The notes beneath the pieces are model-generated. The model worked only from the letters and a program-made list of their open reading frames with translations. It searched no databases and had not been told where the DNA came from. From Allium sativum (lineage: Eukaryota > Streptophyta > Magnoliopsida > Asparagales > Amaryllidaceae), in NCBI GenBank assembly GCA_030737875.1, contig CM060922.1, positions 759,139,603-759,203,602 of the forward strand: a stretch of DNA of 64,000 bases, read 5' to 3'. This document shows, one piece after another, positions 51,114 to 62,316 of the stretch; positions within the stretch are counted from its first letter, which is position 1, and each line of letters opens with the position of its first letter. The translations under genes and the position numbers were made by a program.

Positions 51114-51972
51114 TGTAACAACCCGGAAAATCCGAGCCAATTTAAAATTTTTAATTTGGATATTTTAGTGAATTTTATATATTTAAAATAAATTATTTTA
51201 AATAATAACAACGAAAAGTATGTATGAATCGACATTTGAAAAGAAATATAATTATTTTTAATTATAAACAAGGCCTGAAATGGCGCGGCAGTTTCAAAAT
51301 TCGAATTCAAACTTTGACTGACTGTACCGGGTGCAAAATAAAACAGATTTTAGTGAAACCAAAAATATTTAAATCTGTTAGTGAATATCTTTCTTACGAA
51401 TCTGAAAAATTGAAGTTTCATTGCGGGAATCAAAAGTTATGGCCAAATGAATTTTCAAAAAGGTCGTTATAGAATTTATATAGCCCGTGAAAATAGCCAT
51501 TTTGCAAACGACCTCAGAATTCGACGAAACCACTTTTGTTGGATGCGGGATGTCAAATTATTTCTAGGTTTCAAATTTCATAATTTTTGAAGTCATTATG
51601 TGAGTGTGGCAAAGGAAAATGTGTTTGGTCGATTTTTGTTAAATTGGATCGACCAGAAAAGGGCCATTTTTCAGACAGTCTCAGAATTCGACGAAACTAA
51701 TTTTGTTGGGACCGTATCGTCAAAACATAGCTAGATTTATTTTTCGGGAATTTTTAGAATCAGTATGTGGCCCCGGAAAATTGAAATGTAAGTTCAAATC
51801 CAATATTGAATGTTTTATATTTTAATTTGAAGAGAAACTGACTGAAACAGTCGAATGGGCCTACGAAACATATTCCATTGTGTTCGAAATAGGAGTATTT
51901 AGCTTGGGACGACAGTCGTTGGGTTTGGATTGAAGTTCGTATGAGATAAGGAGTATTTTAGAATTTTAAAAA

Positions 51973-51980
51973 TATATAAA
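51973..51980 (+). promoter_or_regulatory. TATA box of solo LTR E
   Basis: TATATAAA is followed about 30 bp later by a pyrimidine patch (CTCTCTCTCTCC, 52009-52020) typical of plant core promoters. The solo LTR could still start transcripts toward 56191. Confidence 0.6.
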
Positions 51981-53120
51981 TTAAATAAAAAAAATTGATT
52001 GGGCCTCGCTCTCTCTCTCCCCCCGTTTTCTCTCTCCCCGCTAACGATTAAAGGCGGAAACCACTTCCACCGTTCCCATCCATTTTCCGACCAAACCAGG
52101 AAGAATCAGACCCTGCTCCAGTTCAACTTTTTGAAGAACTCTCTCTCCTCTCCAAATCCATATAAGGGGCATCATTTATCGTTGAGTGCAAGAGGAGAAT
52201 GATCGCCGAGAAATCGAAGACTTCACAGCGTCGCCGCCTCCCTGGTGGATGGAACTGACCATCTCCCCCCCGCGCACGTGCGCCTCTCCTCCCTCTTCCT
52301 CGTGGTGAAGACCGATCGACGAATCGCTGCACGAATTTGCATGAAAATCAAAACCTAGTTTTGAACGAATAGCTGAGGTAACGGTTTATTTTATTTTAAA
52401 CTGTTCTATAGCACTTTAAAGCGCTACGGTTTATGATTTCACTGTAAAAATCATATCTTTCTCGTTTGTTGACGAAATTCAGTGAAACAAGAGATACTGG
52501 GAGCGTGAGGATGTCTTCTAAATTTTAGAAGAGACCGGATATTTTTCTGAGCCTTCTGCAATTTTTGGTGGAGTGGAACCCAATGTGAGATTTCTGAATT
52601 ATAAACGATATGGAAAGCAACGATGTATAAATTATATAGTCGAAGTATGAATTATATAAGCGTTGTACACCTCATGTATAAGCGTTGTATAAGTTGTATG
52701 TTCGATGTATAAGTTATATATGCGTTGTAAAAATGATATATGCGTTGAAATAAATTGAAATGATATTGAAATGAAATCGAAATATAGTTATATACGTATA
52801 TCTATATATATATATATACTCCCCTCGTCCATATACCATGGACGATATATATTGGTTGTGATATTGTTTGGATTATTGGTTGATGTGAATATTTAGTAAA
52901 TATCATGAATGGTTGATTTGAAATGATTGATTGTGGTTGAAATCCCAATAGGATTAGCATATGGGAAAATTCGTCTGCATACGAACTAGATATTGAAAAT
53001 CCCCATTGTCAAAAGCTGCGAGGCTTTAAGGTAAAGCGAGGAGCCGTACTAGGGACGGTGCCGGTTTTAACTACCCTGCCGTTATGCTGCCGAAATTTTC
53101 TGAAATATTTCTGTTTTTGA

Positions 53121-53345
53121 TTCAAATTCATGTGTTGAAATAAAATTCATGTGTTGAAATAAAATTCATGTGTTGAATAGAAATTCATGTGTTGAAATAA
53201 AATTCATGTGTTGAATAGAAATTCATGTATGGAAATAAAATTCATGTGTTGAATAGAAATTCATGTGTTGAAATAAAATTCATGTGTTGAATAGAAAATT
53301 CATGTGTTGAATAAAATTCATGTGTTGAATGGAGTTCATGTATTG
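53121..53345 (+). repeat. 19-bp tandem array in LTR E
   Basis: Eleven or so copies of AAATTCATGTGTTGAAATA or its AGAAATTCATGTGTTGAAT variant, often alternating. A second block of the same repeat lies at 53553-53700. Confidence 0.85.
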
Positions 53346-53370
53346 AATAAATTCTTTGAAAGATAAAAAA

Positions 53371-53545
53371 ATAACATTTTTATCATATATATAGATTATA
53401 TAAAATACTAGTGTTTTAAATAAATTGTTTTATGATAAACATCACATTTTTATGATATATATGAACTATATAAAATAATCGTGTTTTGAAATAAATTGTT
53501 TTACGATAAACATCACATTTTTGTGATATATATGAACTGTTAAAA
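53371..53545 (+). repeat. About 70-bp tandem repeat in LTR E
   Basis: Two and a half copies of a unit with ATCACATTTTTATGATATAT and GTGTTTTGAAATAAATTG, sitting between the two blocks of the 19-bp array. Confidence 0.75.
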
Positions 53546-53552
53546 ATCAAAT

Positions 53553-53700
53553 TCATGTGTTGAAAAAAAATCATGTGTTGAAATAAAATTCATGTGTTGA
53601 AATAAAATTCATGTGTTGAATAGAAATTCATGTGTTGAAATAAAATTCATGTGTTAAATAGAAATTCATGTGTTGAAATAAAATTCATGTGTTGAAATAA
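53553..53700 (+). repeat. 19-bp tandem array, second block
   Basis: Further copies of the unit containing AAATTCATGTGTTGAAAT. Confidence 0.85.
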
Positions 53701-53774
53701 ATAGTTGTTGGCTAAAATTACTATTTTTATCAAATGTGTGAAATGAATATGGTTTTGAAATTGAAGAATGAATT

Positions 53775-54240
53775 ATTATATATATATAATTGAAATAAAT
53801 CGAATAATGAAGCTGCAGTTCGTGTTTTGAAACCGTGATTTCAAACGATTAGTGCGGGAGATCCGACCATCGGATTTTCCCGAAACCGAAACCATTGGGT
53901 TCGCTTTGGAAATATCTTTCCAATGACACCCACTTTGTAAAGATCCAACGGTTGGATTGTCTGGAATGTTTAATTGAAATCTAAAGAAAAAAAGCGTCGA
54001 AATCTATTATATATATATAATTAAATTAAATTGAATAACGACGCTGCAGTTCGTATTTTGAAATCGTAACTTTAAACGATTGTACCGGGAGATCCGACCA
54101 TCGGATTTTCCCAAAACTAAAACTGTTTGATTGGTTTTGAAAAGATCTTTCTAACGATATAAAATTTGTGAAGATCTAACGGTTTGATTTTCAGATATGT
54201 GTAAAGCAAATCTGAAGGAAAACAGCGCCACGGCCCGTTA
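53775..54240 (+). repeat. 231-bp tandem duplication in LTR E
   Basis: Two diverged copies (from 53775 and from 54006), each starting ATTATATATATATAATT and containing CTGCAGTTCGT and GGGAGATCCGACCATCGGAT. Element C has one copy of this region (about 26520-26690, reversed). Confidence 0.75.
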
Positions 54241-54634
54241 TGGCCTGAAGCGTCATTTGAATGGATTGGCTAATTTTAAATGAATAAAAACAACGATAAA
54301 TCATTATAAAATATTATAAACGATATGGAATGGAAATAAACAGAATTTACCCGGTTTATTGGATATTTGATGGTTGAATGTGTTTGGCGTGAAAATTACA
54401 ATTAAGAAAAGAATTATGGATGTCGAAAAATTTAACCATTGAAATGAATTGATTTAAATTCTAAATATACGTGAATTATTTGAAAAGGCCATATTAAATC
54501 TCATTTCAAATAATTGATCGGCGATAAGAAGTCGATGATGAAGACGGTGGTTGAAGATTGGAGATCTTCACCTCGGTTGGTTGATTACTGATGTCTTGAT
54601 TGGGAGGCATCCTGAAATATAGATAATAAGTGGT

Positions 54635-54712
54635 GATCGTCCAGACGTACTTGGAGATCGATGGATATGCGAGGATCGTCCAGACGTACTTGGAGATTGA
54701 TGGATATGCGAG
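54635..54712 (+). repeat. 39-bp tandem duplication in LTR E
   Basis: Two adjacent copies of a unit starting GATCGTCCAGACGTACTTGG and ending GATATGCGAG. C has one copy. Confidence 0.9.
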
Positions 54713-56191
54713 GTTTATGGTGCCTCCGGTTTCGTTCAGACCCAGAACGAACTTGTAAATGGACTGTGTGTCTGACATTGGATTTTGTTCTGTGCTGATT
54801 GATCTCTATTAAATATATATCTATTTGGCAGCAGAGAATTTATTCTCTTGCTTAACGCCCTTCTCTAAGACGTACAAGCTCAAAGGTTATATATCGATAG
54901 AAATCAGTCGCATAGAAAGAATTGCATGTGTGGCATGCCTAAGTGGCAGATGATCAAGGCTTCTGTTGAAAAGCAAAGTCTTGTGGTTGATGATCAAAGC
55001 ACGGCCTGTATGCCGCAGCTTTGTGTATAACGTTGATTCGCGAGCCTCACACCCCGGTATGAACCAGAAACGGGAGAGGACCTCAGGGAGGATATGCGTT
55101 TCCTTCTAGCTAGGGTGGTGTCAGTGACCTACCAGCCCTGACATTTATATTATTTTCACCTGTGTGGTTGTTGCTGTTGCGAGGCGCCTCGGATATATCG
55201 GTGACTATGTGAAGCCAATGGAGTCATAGGACTCATTTACGCCCCTAAAGGGTGGGGAAATGCAGTGTTTAGGCATTTTAATCCACATCGGTGGACCACC
55301 CTGTCGCTCCAAGGGCCCACCTGAGTCTGGGTCCTGAGGCTCGGGCTAGTGAGTCTCAAAGTCGGTAAGGACTATCTTTTGCCTTGGTTCATGACGGAAA
55401 TCCAATTTCCAAATACGACACCGTGCAGTTTTGATTGTATACCTATATATGGCGACATATTGGTATTGGGCATTAATGCCATCTATGATTGATGCTTATG
55501 ATTTGAAACTGTTTTTGAAACATATAAACACAAGTAATAATATCAAATGCTTTTGTTTTATTCGTATCAAGCATATCTTGGCTATTATAAGGTAAAAACT
55601 CTATCCTCCGGTTTGCGTTGCTTTGGGTGATGGGAACTGAATCTTATAATGGCTTCATTTTTATAAAAAGCATTGCTATATTTTAAAGATTTACTTGTTT
55701 GAAGCACTGGCAATCCAATGGAGTAAACCCGTTCCGCGAAAGTGGCGTGGTCCTGTGATTGGCCATATATTAAAGTAAGTTAAGTAGATTTCTCATACCA
55801 GTCCCATGACTGACTCGTAGTTTGTTTCATTTGCAAACTAAGGTGCTCCTTTTTCAACACGGGCATCCTTGTGTTCAGGTTTTAGCAGGCTCTTTCTGGA
55901 TAGCTGGAGCTGAAGATGGATTCTATCATTTATCTCTTTTTATGCTGTTCAGCTCCTATTGTACATATTATGTTTTGTTTTTCCGCTGTAGACATTTATG
56001 TATAGCTGAACTATATTTTGTACTAAGTATGATCCTGTATACTGTGTAACTCTGATGATTATGTTTATCCAGTGTATTCTATTGTACATTATCTGGTGTA
56101 TTTAATTATTTCTGTTTTGCTATAATCTGTTTATGTGTTATATTCCAAAGATTACTCTTACCACCATCATACGGGTTTTGGGGTCGTCACA

Positions 56192-56710
56192 CTATTATAA
56201 TAGTGTATTATATTATATAGTATCTATTTTAACGAATCCTTAGGAGATGTAAATTCCTGTAACATCTCAAAAGTTATTGCACTCATATTATCACATGAAT
56301 TTGATATAATTGATATGAGGATATTTTAGTTTTGATCCGAGTGTTTTTGTCTTTTCATTTGTGCTCGCGTCAGCCTGAGTTTTTTAGTTATCGAAGAGAC
56401 TGTTACGAAGACGAAGATGGAGCTTGATAGTGTATTATTATCATTATTTTTCCACTGCAAATATTGGTATGTTTTATGATATTTAACTCTGATAAAATCA
56501 TGTAATGTAAAATCAAATGTATGTTCTAACAGCTTCATGAACTGTTATTTCCTTATTATATTTTGTCCTTTCGCTGTGAGATTCTGGGATTATTTCCTTC
56601 TTTCTTCTTTTCTTATATTAATCCCAATAACTATCTGTATTTTTGATTTGTTTAAGTCGACATTTGAGGACCATTGTTGATTTGAACGGTCTAAAATCCA
56701 GGTTGTTACA
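56192..56710 (+). mobile_element. Element D LTR copy 2, segment 2
   Basis: It resumes D's LTR after E (starting with the CTATT duplication) and matches 42150-42650. It ends CAGGTTGTTACA at 56710. No gene. Confidence 0.87.
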
Positions 56711-58925
56711 GTTAGTATCAAAGCTTTGGTTTAGCGAAAACCTAGGCTCTATTTGGGATTAACTGATTAGAGATACTACCCTAGAATGAGTTTGGGTGTA
56801 TATGAGAGAGCCTACTTGTAATTTAATATAAAAATGGTTTTGTATTATGTTGGTTTGTTCTGTTGAGTATTTACGAATTCTGGTCGGTACTTGGGACGCC
56901 AAGAAATCGAGAGGGATTTCTAAACACTTGAGTAGGACCGATCGACACAATATCGTTTTGAATTATATTTTATATATAAGAATTATGATGGTAATTTATG
57001 AATTGGATTATATTGGTTGTTAAAAATGAAAACATTAAGTTTTCAGCATTCGTTGTTCGATTAGTCAATGATTTAACTATTGATTATTGAATGGTTTAAG
57101 AAAAATGAACTGTTGAAAATTAATTGGTAATGAAATAAGATGAATTTGAAAATGAAATTGAGAATTTAAATTCAGGTGCTTTTGAAGTATTGATTTGTGA
57201 ATGATTTAAAATAATATAATGATATTTTAAAAGTTGTGTCATATAGAAATTATTTACATGAATCTTAGAAATAAGTGTATACTCCCTTTTGTCTTTGGGA
57301 AATGATTTCAGTGATGAGTGCATGCATCATCGACGTTTTTTTTCAAGAGTCTGATTAGGGGGGACCACTTGGAACTTTTATATCTTATTTTGTGAAATTG
57401 AATTTCTTCAAAATCTTTTATAGCGTGGTTTTATATAAAAGATATATTATATATAAATATATATTATTTTGAAAGTTGATTTGGAAATGAACCAGAGGTT
57501 GAATTTTGAGTTATCAAATAACTGATGATTTCAAACCAATGAAATGAACTAAATTTTAAATTGCATAAATTAACTTCCAAATGGTGAAATAATAAAATAA
57601 ATCTAAGAAAAGGGAAATTTAAGTGAGAAGCCATTGTATTATGGAAATAATTAGGCAACTATTGAACTTGAATAATATTTTTCTTTCTTTCTATAACATG
57701 TACATGTGTTACCGAAATATAAGAAGTTAAATAGATATAGGAATAAGAAATTTTATAATATACTAGTAGTGTTATGCATAATGAATGTCGTAATGAAATG
57801 GATGGCTTATGAAAACTAATAAAACTTAAGTCGCGATTATAAGTGACGTATACTTAATTTGTTGTGAAATTTTATACAACTAAGTAAGATAAATAAGGTG
57901 AAACTAAATGATGGTTTATAAATATATATAAAACATAAGTCATGATTAAGTGGAGTGGTTTATTTTTGAAATTGAATTCAACTAAGAAAGTGAATAGATT
58001 GAACCAATGAAATAAGTTCGTAAATAGATTCTTAGATTCATTTAACTTATGGAAGTTAACAAAAATAAAATAAGTAAGTAAGTAAATTTAAATGAATGGA
58101 AATGCATGTAAAAATGAATTTAAATGATTGAATAAGTAATATTAATTGAAATTGATGTATAGAATGATGCTTTATTACACCCCATTGCATAGTAAACTTA
58201 CAAAAATGTCATGAAGTTAAAAGTGCTTACACAAATTTGTAACTATATATTGTACCAATTAGTGAAACTTAAGTTATGTGAACTTTCATTTAAATTGAAC
58301 TAGAGTTGAATGGTAATACATAAGGCATAACTTAAGTGAAATGAAAAGGAGAAATAATGAAACAAAGGTTAGCTTTAGAAATGTAATATGAAATTGTTAG
58401 TAAAATGGATTTTTATGAATTGTGTATAAATCTTGTAAATCTATATTATATTTGTAAAAAAAAAATTGAATGCCAATGGATGAATGCATAAAATATGAAC
58501 AACGATAGGAAGTAATAATTAATAAACCCAACACTGATATTTGGAAATGAATAAGGAATGCAATGTTACGAATGAAAATATGAATTTTTTAAAAGTGAAA
58601 TGAACAAATGAAATCATACCAATAGAATATTGACATTGCAAAATTTTGTTATGGTGCTTGTTTGGATGAAAGAAAAAAAATCGATTGGATATTTTATTTG
58701 TCCTTTTTAGTTGCATTTGCTACTTCATTTATGTTTACTGTAAACATATAGATTTATTTCTTTTATATATTGAGTGTTTTAGTAGGTACATACGACATTT
58801 ACATGCTTTTGGAGCTACTTGCGTATAAAAATTGCTTTTGCTTACTTAAAAATAAGCTAAATCGCTAATAACGCAAATGAAAGGTACCTATATCGAATTA
58901 TATATAGTATTTTGGCAATATATAT
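56711..58925 (+). mobile_element. Element D interior, second copy, truncated
   Basis: After the LTR comes a decayed primer-binding site (TAGTATCAAAGCTTTGG). The sequence is then collinear with 42651-44788 plus the part after the LINE, up to about 47220. It lacks the LINE and so preserves its empty site at 58846-58880. It is cut at 58926 by element F. No gag or pol similarity; open frames of 60-70 codons on the minus strand are AT-rich chance. Confidence 0.85.
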
Positions 58926-60605
58926 TGTAACAACCCGGAAAATCAGAACCAATTAAAAAATTTTATTTTGGCAATTTTAATGAATTTTGAATATTTAAAA
59001 TGATTTATTTTAAATAATAACGACTAGAAATTTATTTTGAATAGAATTAGAACGTATATATTTATTTAAATCGAAGTTAGAATATAAATATTTATTTTTA
59101 ATTATAAAAGGAATTGGAAATGGGGCAGTAGTTAGAAAATTCAATTTCAAATTCCAAATGAATGTACAGGATTCGAAATAAACTGGATTTTAGTGATATT
59201 TGAGTCTATTTGAAAATATCTTTCCGACAAATCAGAAAAATCCAAATTTCATAGCGGGAATAAAAAGTTATGCCCTGTTGAAAATTCAGAATAGTTGCTA
59301 TGGAAATATAGCCCTTAAAAATAGAAATTTTGTAAACGACCTCCGTTTTCGATGAGACCACTTTTGTTGGATCCGTAATGTCAATTTATTGTTGGATTCC
59401 AATTTTCATAATTTTTGAAATCAATATGTGAGTGTGGGGAATTTAATCGTTTTTGGTCAATTCAGTTTGAATCTAATCGACTGGAAAATGACCGTTTTTC
59501 AAACGGTCTCCAAATTCAATGAAATTAGTTTTATTCGTATCATCAAAACATAACCAAATTTATTTTTCTGGAATTTTTGGAGTCATTATATGGCCCCAGT
59601 AAATTAAAATGTGCATTTGAATTTAAAATATAATGATTTATATTTTAAATTTAGCGGAAACTAGTCATAACAGTCGAATTAGGTTATGATACATATCCCA
59701 TTGTGTCCGAAATGGGGGTATTTAGCTTGGGGCAACAGTCATTGGGTCTGATTTGAGGTTTGGATGTGAAAGCACCTTTTAAAAATTTAAATATATATTG
59801 GCGAATAGAAATTTTCCTTTCATTAAAAATAGTTTCCAAAAATATCGGAAAACCCTTTCTCTCTCCCCGATCGAAGGCGGAAACCCTTTCGCTGCTTCCC
59901 CCTCAGATTCCGGCCAAACCAAGCCGAATTAGCCTTCACCCCTGCTGAGGATTTTGTAGCCCACGTCTAGCTCTTCAAATCCATACTTATTGCACCCCCC
60001 AAGTCGTCGCCATCATCGAGAATCACCTCATCGAAGTTCGCTACTTCGAACCGCCGCCGTTCATAAACGCCGCTGCCACGACCTATGCCACCACCAATGA
60101 ACTGAGTGTCGTTCCTCCCCCTTCGACCTCGTGCAACCTGATTCCAGTATCGAGCAATGGTTTGAAGGAAAAATCAAAACCTAGATTTGAGCAAAACTGA
60201 AAGGTAACGGATGAGATAAATTAAAGGATTTGCAACACTTAAAACTGTCGCTAATTCATATTTTCTTATAAAAATCGTATCTTTTTCATACGAGATCGAA
60301 AAATTGCAAACCCAATCATGTTGGGATCGTGGCGACACACTCTACATTTCAGAACTGACTGGGGGAAATTTGGAGCTAGTTAGAATTAAAGGCAGATCCA
60401 AATCTGAACCGTCCAATAGAAGACTGACGGAGTGGGAACGAATGTGAGAACTTCTCACTAAAATTATTTCTGTACAGTTATTTATTTTATAACTGCATAT
60501 ATGAACTGCTCCCCGTCGTCCATAGACCATGGACGATTTGTTTGCTTGATTATGTTGTGAAAATTGTTTGTGATGTGATAATGGACTGTATAAAATATTG
60601 GGTGC
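58926..60605 (+). mobile_element. Element F, truncated C/E-family LTR (5' portion)
   Basis: It begins TGTAACAACCCGGAAAATC, as E does, and follows E for about 1.7 kb. U3 motifs lie at about 59347 and 59517, a TATA-like ATATATAT at 59791, and a CT/GC-rich leader at 59850-60130. ACCATGGACGAT (about 60527) aligns with E at about 52839. Similarity ends near 60605 with no LTR end, so the 3' two-thirds are missing. No gene. Confidence 0.8.
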
Positions 60606-61099
60606 GTTTTTTGCAGGTCCTATTAAAGTTTTAAATTAGGCTCAGGTTCGGTCATAAACTTATTATAAAATAAATCCTTATTTTTTGAGAATTCATAAAA
60701 AAAATATTAAAAAATAAAAAAAATCATGTAAATTCATATTTAAATCAAAACAGTAAACGCCAAAAAATTCTAGTGGAAAAACAATCAAAAACCACGTTAA
60801 AAAAAACAGTGACAATGCAGCAAAATGCATCAAAAGATGCACTTATTTCAATTTTGTTGCATACAAGTATGCGTTTATTTCAAATTCTGCATCAAAATTG
60901 CATATAAATGCATGCAATATGCATATTTCATGAAATACATGCATCCTTTGATGCAACAATTCAATTTCGGCACGTAAAACATGCAACAGCCAATACCTTC
61001 ATAGTTGCACACAATTAGACACAAAAAACTGTATACAAGTATGAAAATATTTCCATAACTCGAATTTGTAAGACATACTTGCATACAAGTATACATTTA
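60606..61099. other. Low-complexity region with ATGCAT-type repeats
   Basis: No gene is seen. An A-rich stretch (60680-60800) is followed by many GCATACAAGTATGC- and ATGCATGCAATATGCAT-like palindromic words (60830-61095). The TRIM element inserted at the end of this tract. The short minus-strand frame at 60875-61096 arises from the repeats. Confidence 0.6.
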
Positions 61100-61548
61100 T
61101 GTAACACCCCTAAGTCCCATATCGCGGAAGCCTATGTGAAGTGGGTACTTATATAGTAGAGCCCATCTCTAACTAACGCCGAGGCCTTTTGAGGAACAAA
61201 ACCCCACACCTATATGGTGGATAAGTTAGGGACAATATCTTGCGTGAGCGGAGGTGCGGGCTATTACAGTGGTATCAGAGCCAATACCCAGCCGGAATTG
61301 TGGCTCCTGTGTGGACCACAGCGCCTGGGTAAGGTGTTTGTGAGCCAATGGGGACGTTGGGCTCTGTAGAAGGGGAGAATGTAACACCCCTAAATCCCAC
61401 ATTGAGGAAGCCTATGTGAAGTGGGTACTTATATAGTAGAGCCCATCTCTTACTAATGTCGAGGCCTTTTGAGGAACAAAACCCTACACCTATACGGTGG
61501 CTAAGTTGGGGAAAATATCTTGCATGAACGGAGGTAAGGGCTGTTGCA
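61100..61548 (+). mobile_element. TRIM (terminal-repeat retrotransposon in miniature), complete, 449 bp
   Basis: LTRs of 169 bp (61100-61268) and 168 bp (61381-61548) begin TGTAACACCCCTAA and end ATTACA/GTTGCA. They flank a 112-bp interior and are bounded by perfect ATTTA duplications (61095-61099, 61549-61553). TGGTATCAGAGCC (61270-61282) is the initiator-Met primer-binding site and AGAAGGGGAGAA (61369-61380) the polypurine tract. There is no coding capacity. The LTR shares phrases with the widespread plant Cassandra group (GAGGCCTTTTG, GACAATATCT; recalled) but has no 5S rRNA-like segment. It is mobilised in trans. Confidence 0.95.
61270..61282 (+). other. TRIM primer-binding site
   Basis: TGGTATCAGAGCC, one base after the left LTR, complementary to the initiator-Met tRNA 3' end. 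Confidence 0.93.
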
Positions 61549-61653
61549 ATTTATTTCTGAAAAAATTCATATTTATATGTAGTTATTCAGTAAGCGTGAA
61601 CATTTTAGTCCATGTGTATTCAGATAGTTGCATACGTGTATGTAACTATTGGC

Positions 61654-61691
61654 AAAAGTTGCATATATATATATATATATATGCAACTTTT
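61654..61691. repeat. Perfect 38-bp palindrome with (AT)10 centre
   Basis: AAAAGTTGC and GCAACTTTT flank ten AT dinucleotides, forming a perfect self-complementary cruciform-capable site. Confidence 0.9.
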
Positions 61692-62316
61692 ATTTAATTC
61701 CGTGGACTTCTGGGATTATTTCCAGATTTTAGATTTTTTTTACTTAGTGCCGCATTTTTTTTAGCACACAAAGAGAGAGGCATAATATTTGAAAGCAGGA
61801 GGCTGGCAAAAAATGAGGGAGGCGGCACCTTCCAAAACTGGGAGCGGAATTCAAAAATAGGGGGCGGCTTTGTATTTAAAACTTGGGGGGATGTGAGCCT
61901 AATTAAGTTTACTTGTAGGGATGTGTGCCTAATTTTCACTATTATAATTTTTTTTTTTTTGAATAATCTATTATTGTTAACCGCCCTTTTGGTCTAGTTA
62001 CCAAAAACATACTAGGCCCACTTGACTCGGCCCATCGTGTGAAATCAAAGCCCAAAGTATCGCCAAACCACTCAGGATCTAGGCCCAGAAGGAGTTGTGC
62101 GAGCATAGGCCTCACAAACCTATAAAAACCCGAATTCCGACAGACCGAATTTTTTCCAAAATTCCAATCTATCGAAACTTGTGTTGGTTTGCTCTGATAT
62201 CCTGCAAAAAAGACAGAGACATAAAATATGTCAGAGCTCAGAAAATATCTCGCAGCAGAATGGATAAAGTATAATGTAATCAAAACATAGCCTTACCGTA
62301 TTAATAATGCTGACTA
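61692..62316. other. Unassigned spacer with poly(T) and old LTR-like remnant
   Basis: No gene is recognised. GGGATGTG(A/T)GCCTAATT occurs twice (about 61890, 61918). A 14-T run lies at about 61949-61962. From about 62150 to 62316 there is a GCTCTGATATCC primer-site-like word and a region resembling the TCACAGCGGAACGAA(T/C)AAA tract of the A/B LTRs. This suggests a decayed minus-strand LTR. The 113-codon minus-strand frame at 61942-62283 ends in lysines from the poly(T) and has no recognisable family. Confidence 0.4.

Larger units (their letters stand above)
51114..56191 (+). mobile_element. Element E, solo LTR of the C family (5078 bp)
   Basis: It starts TGTAACAACCCGGAAAATCC and ends GGGGTCGTCACA. 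It is flanked by perfect CTATT repeats (51109-51113, 56192-56196), and LTR copy 1 of D carries the empty site at about 42150-42160. Its sequence is homologous to element C on the opposite strand: 54635-54775 matches 32150-32260 reversed. With no interior and an intact duplication, it is the product of recombination between the two LTRs of one insertion. Contents in order: two U3 motifs 167 bp apart (51515, 51682), TATATAAA (51973), a CT-rich then GC-rich leader (52005-52340), tandem arrays, a 231-bp duplication and the U5 block (55790-55890). No gene; the 70-90-codon frames are LTR sequence. Confidence 0.92.

Noticed and set aside
50793..51191. 132-codon plus-strand frame
   Set aside because: It runs across the D/E insertion boundary at 51114, so it cannot be an ancestral gene, and no family is recognised.
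53121..53700. CRISPR-like alternation of short repeats
   Set aside because: The units are directly tandem with no unique spacers, in a plant LTR. It is a minisatellite.
61949..61962. 14-T run as the tail of a minus-strand SINE or LINE
   Set aside because: No matching target duplication was found around a plausible insert, so I did not call an element.
61942..62283. 113-codon minus-strand frame ending in a lysine run
   Set aside because: The lysines come from the poly(T) tract and the rest resembles decayed LTR sequence; no domain is recognised.
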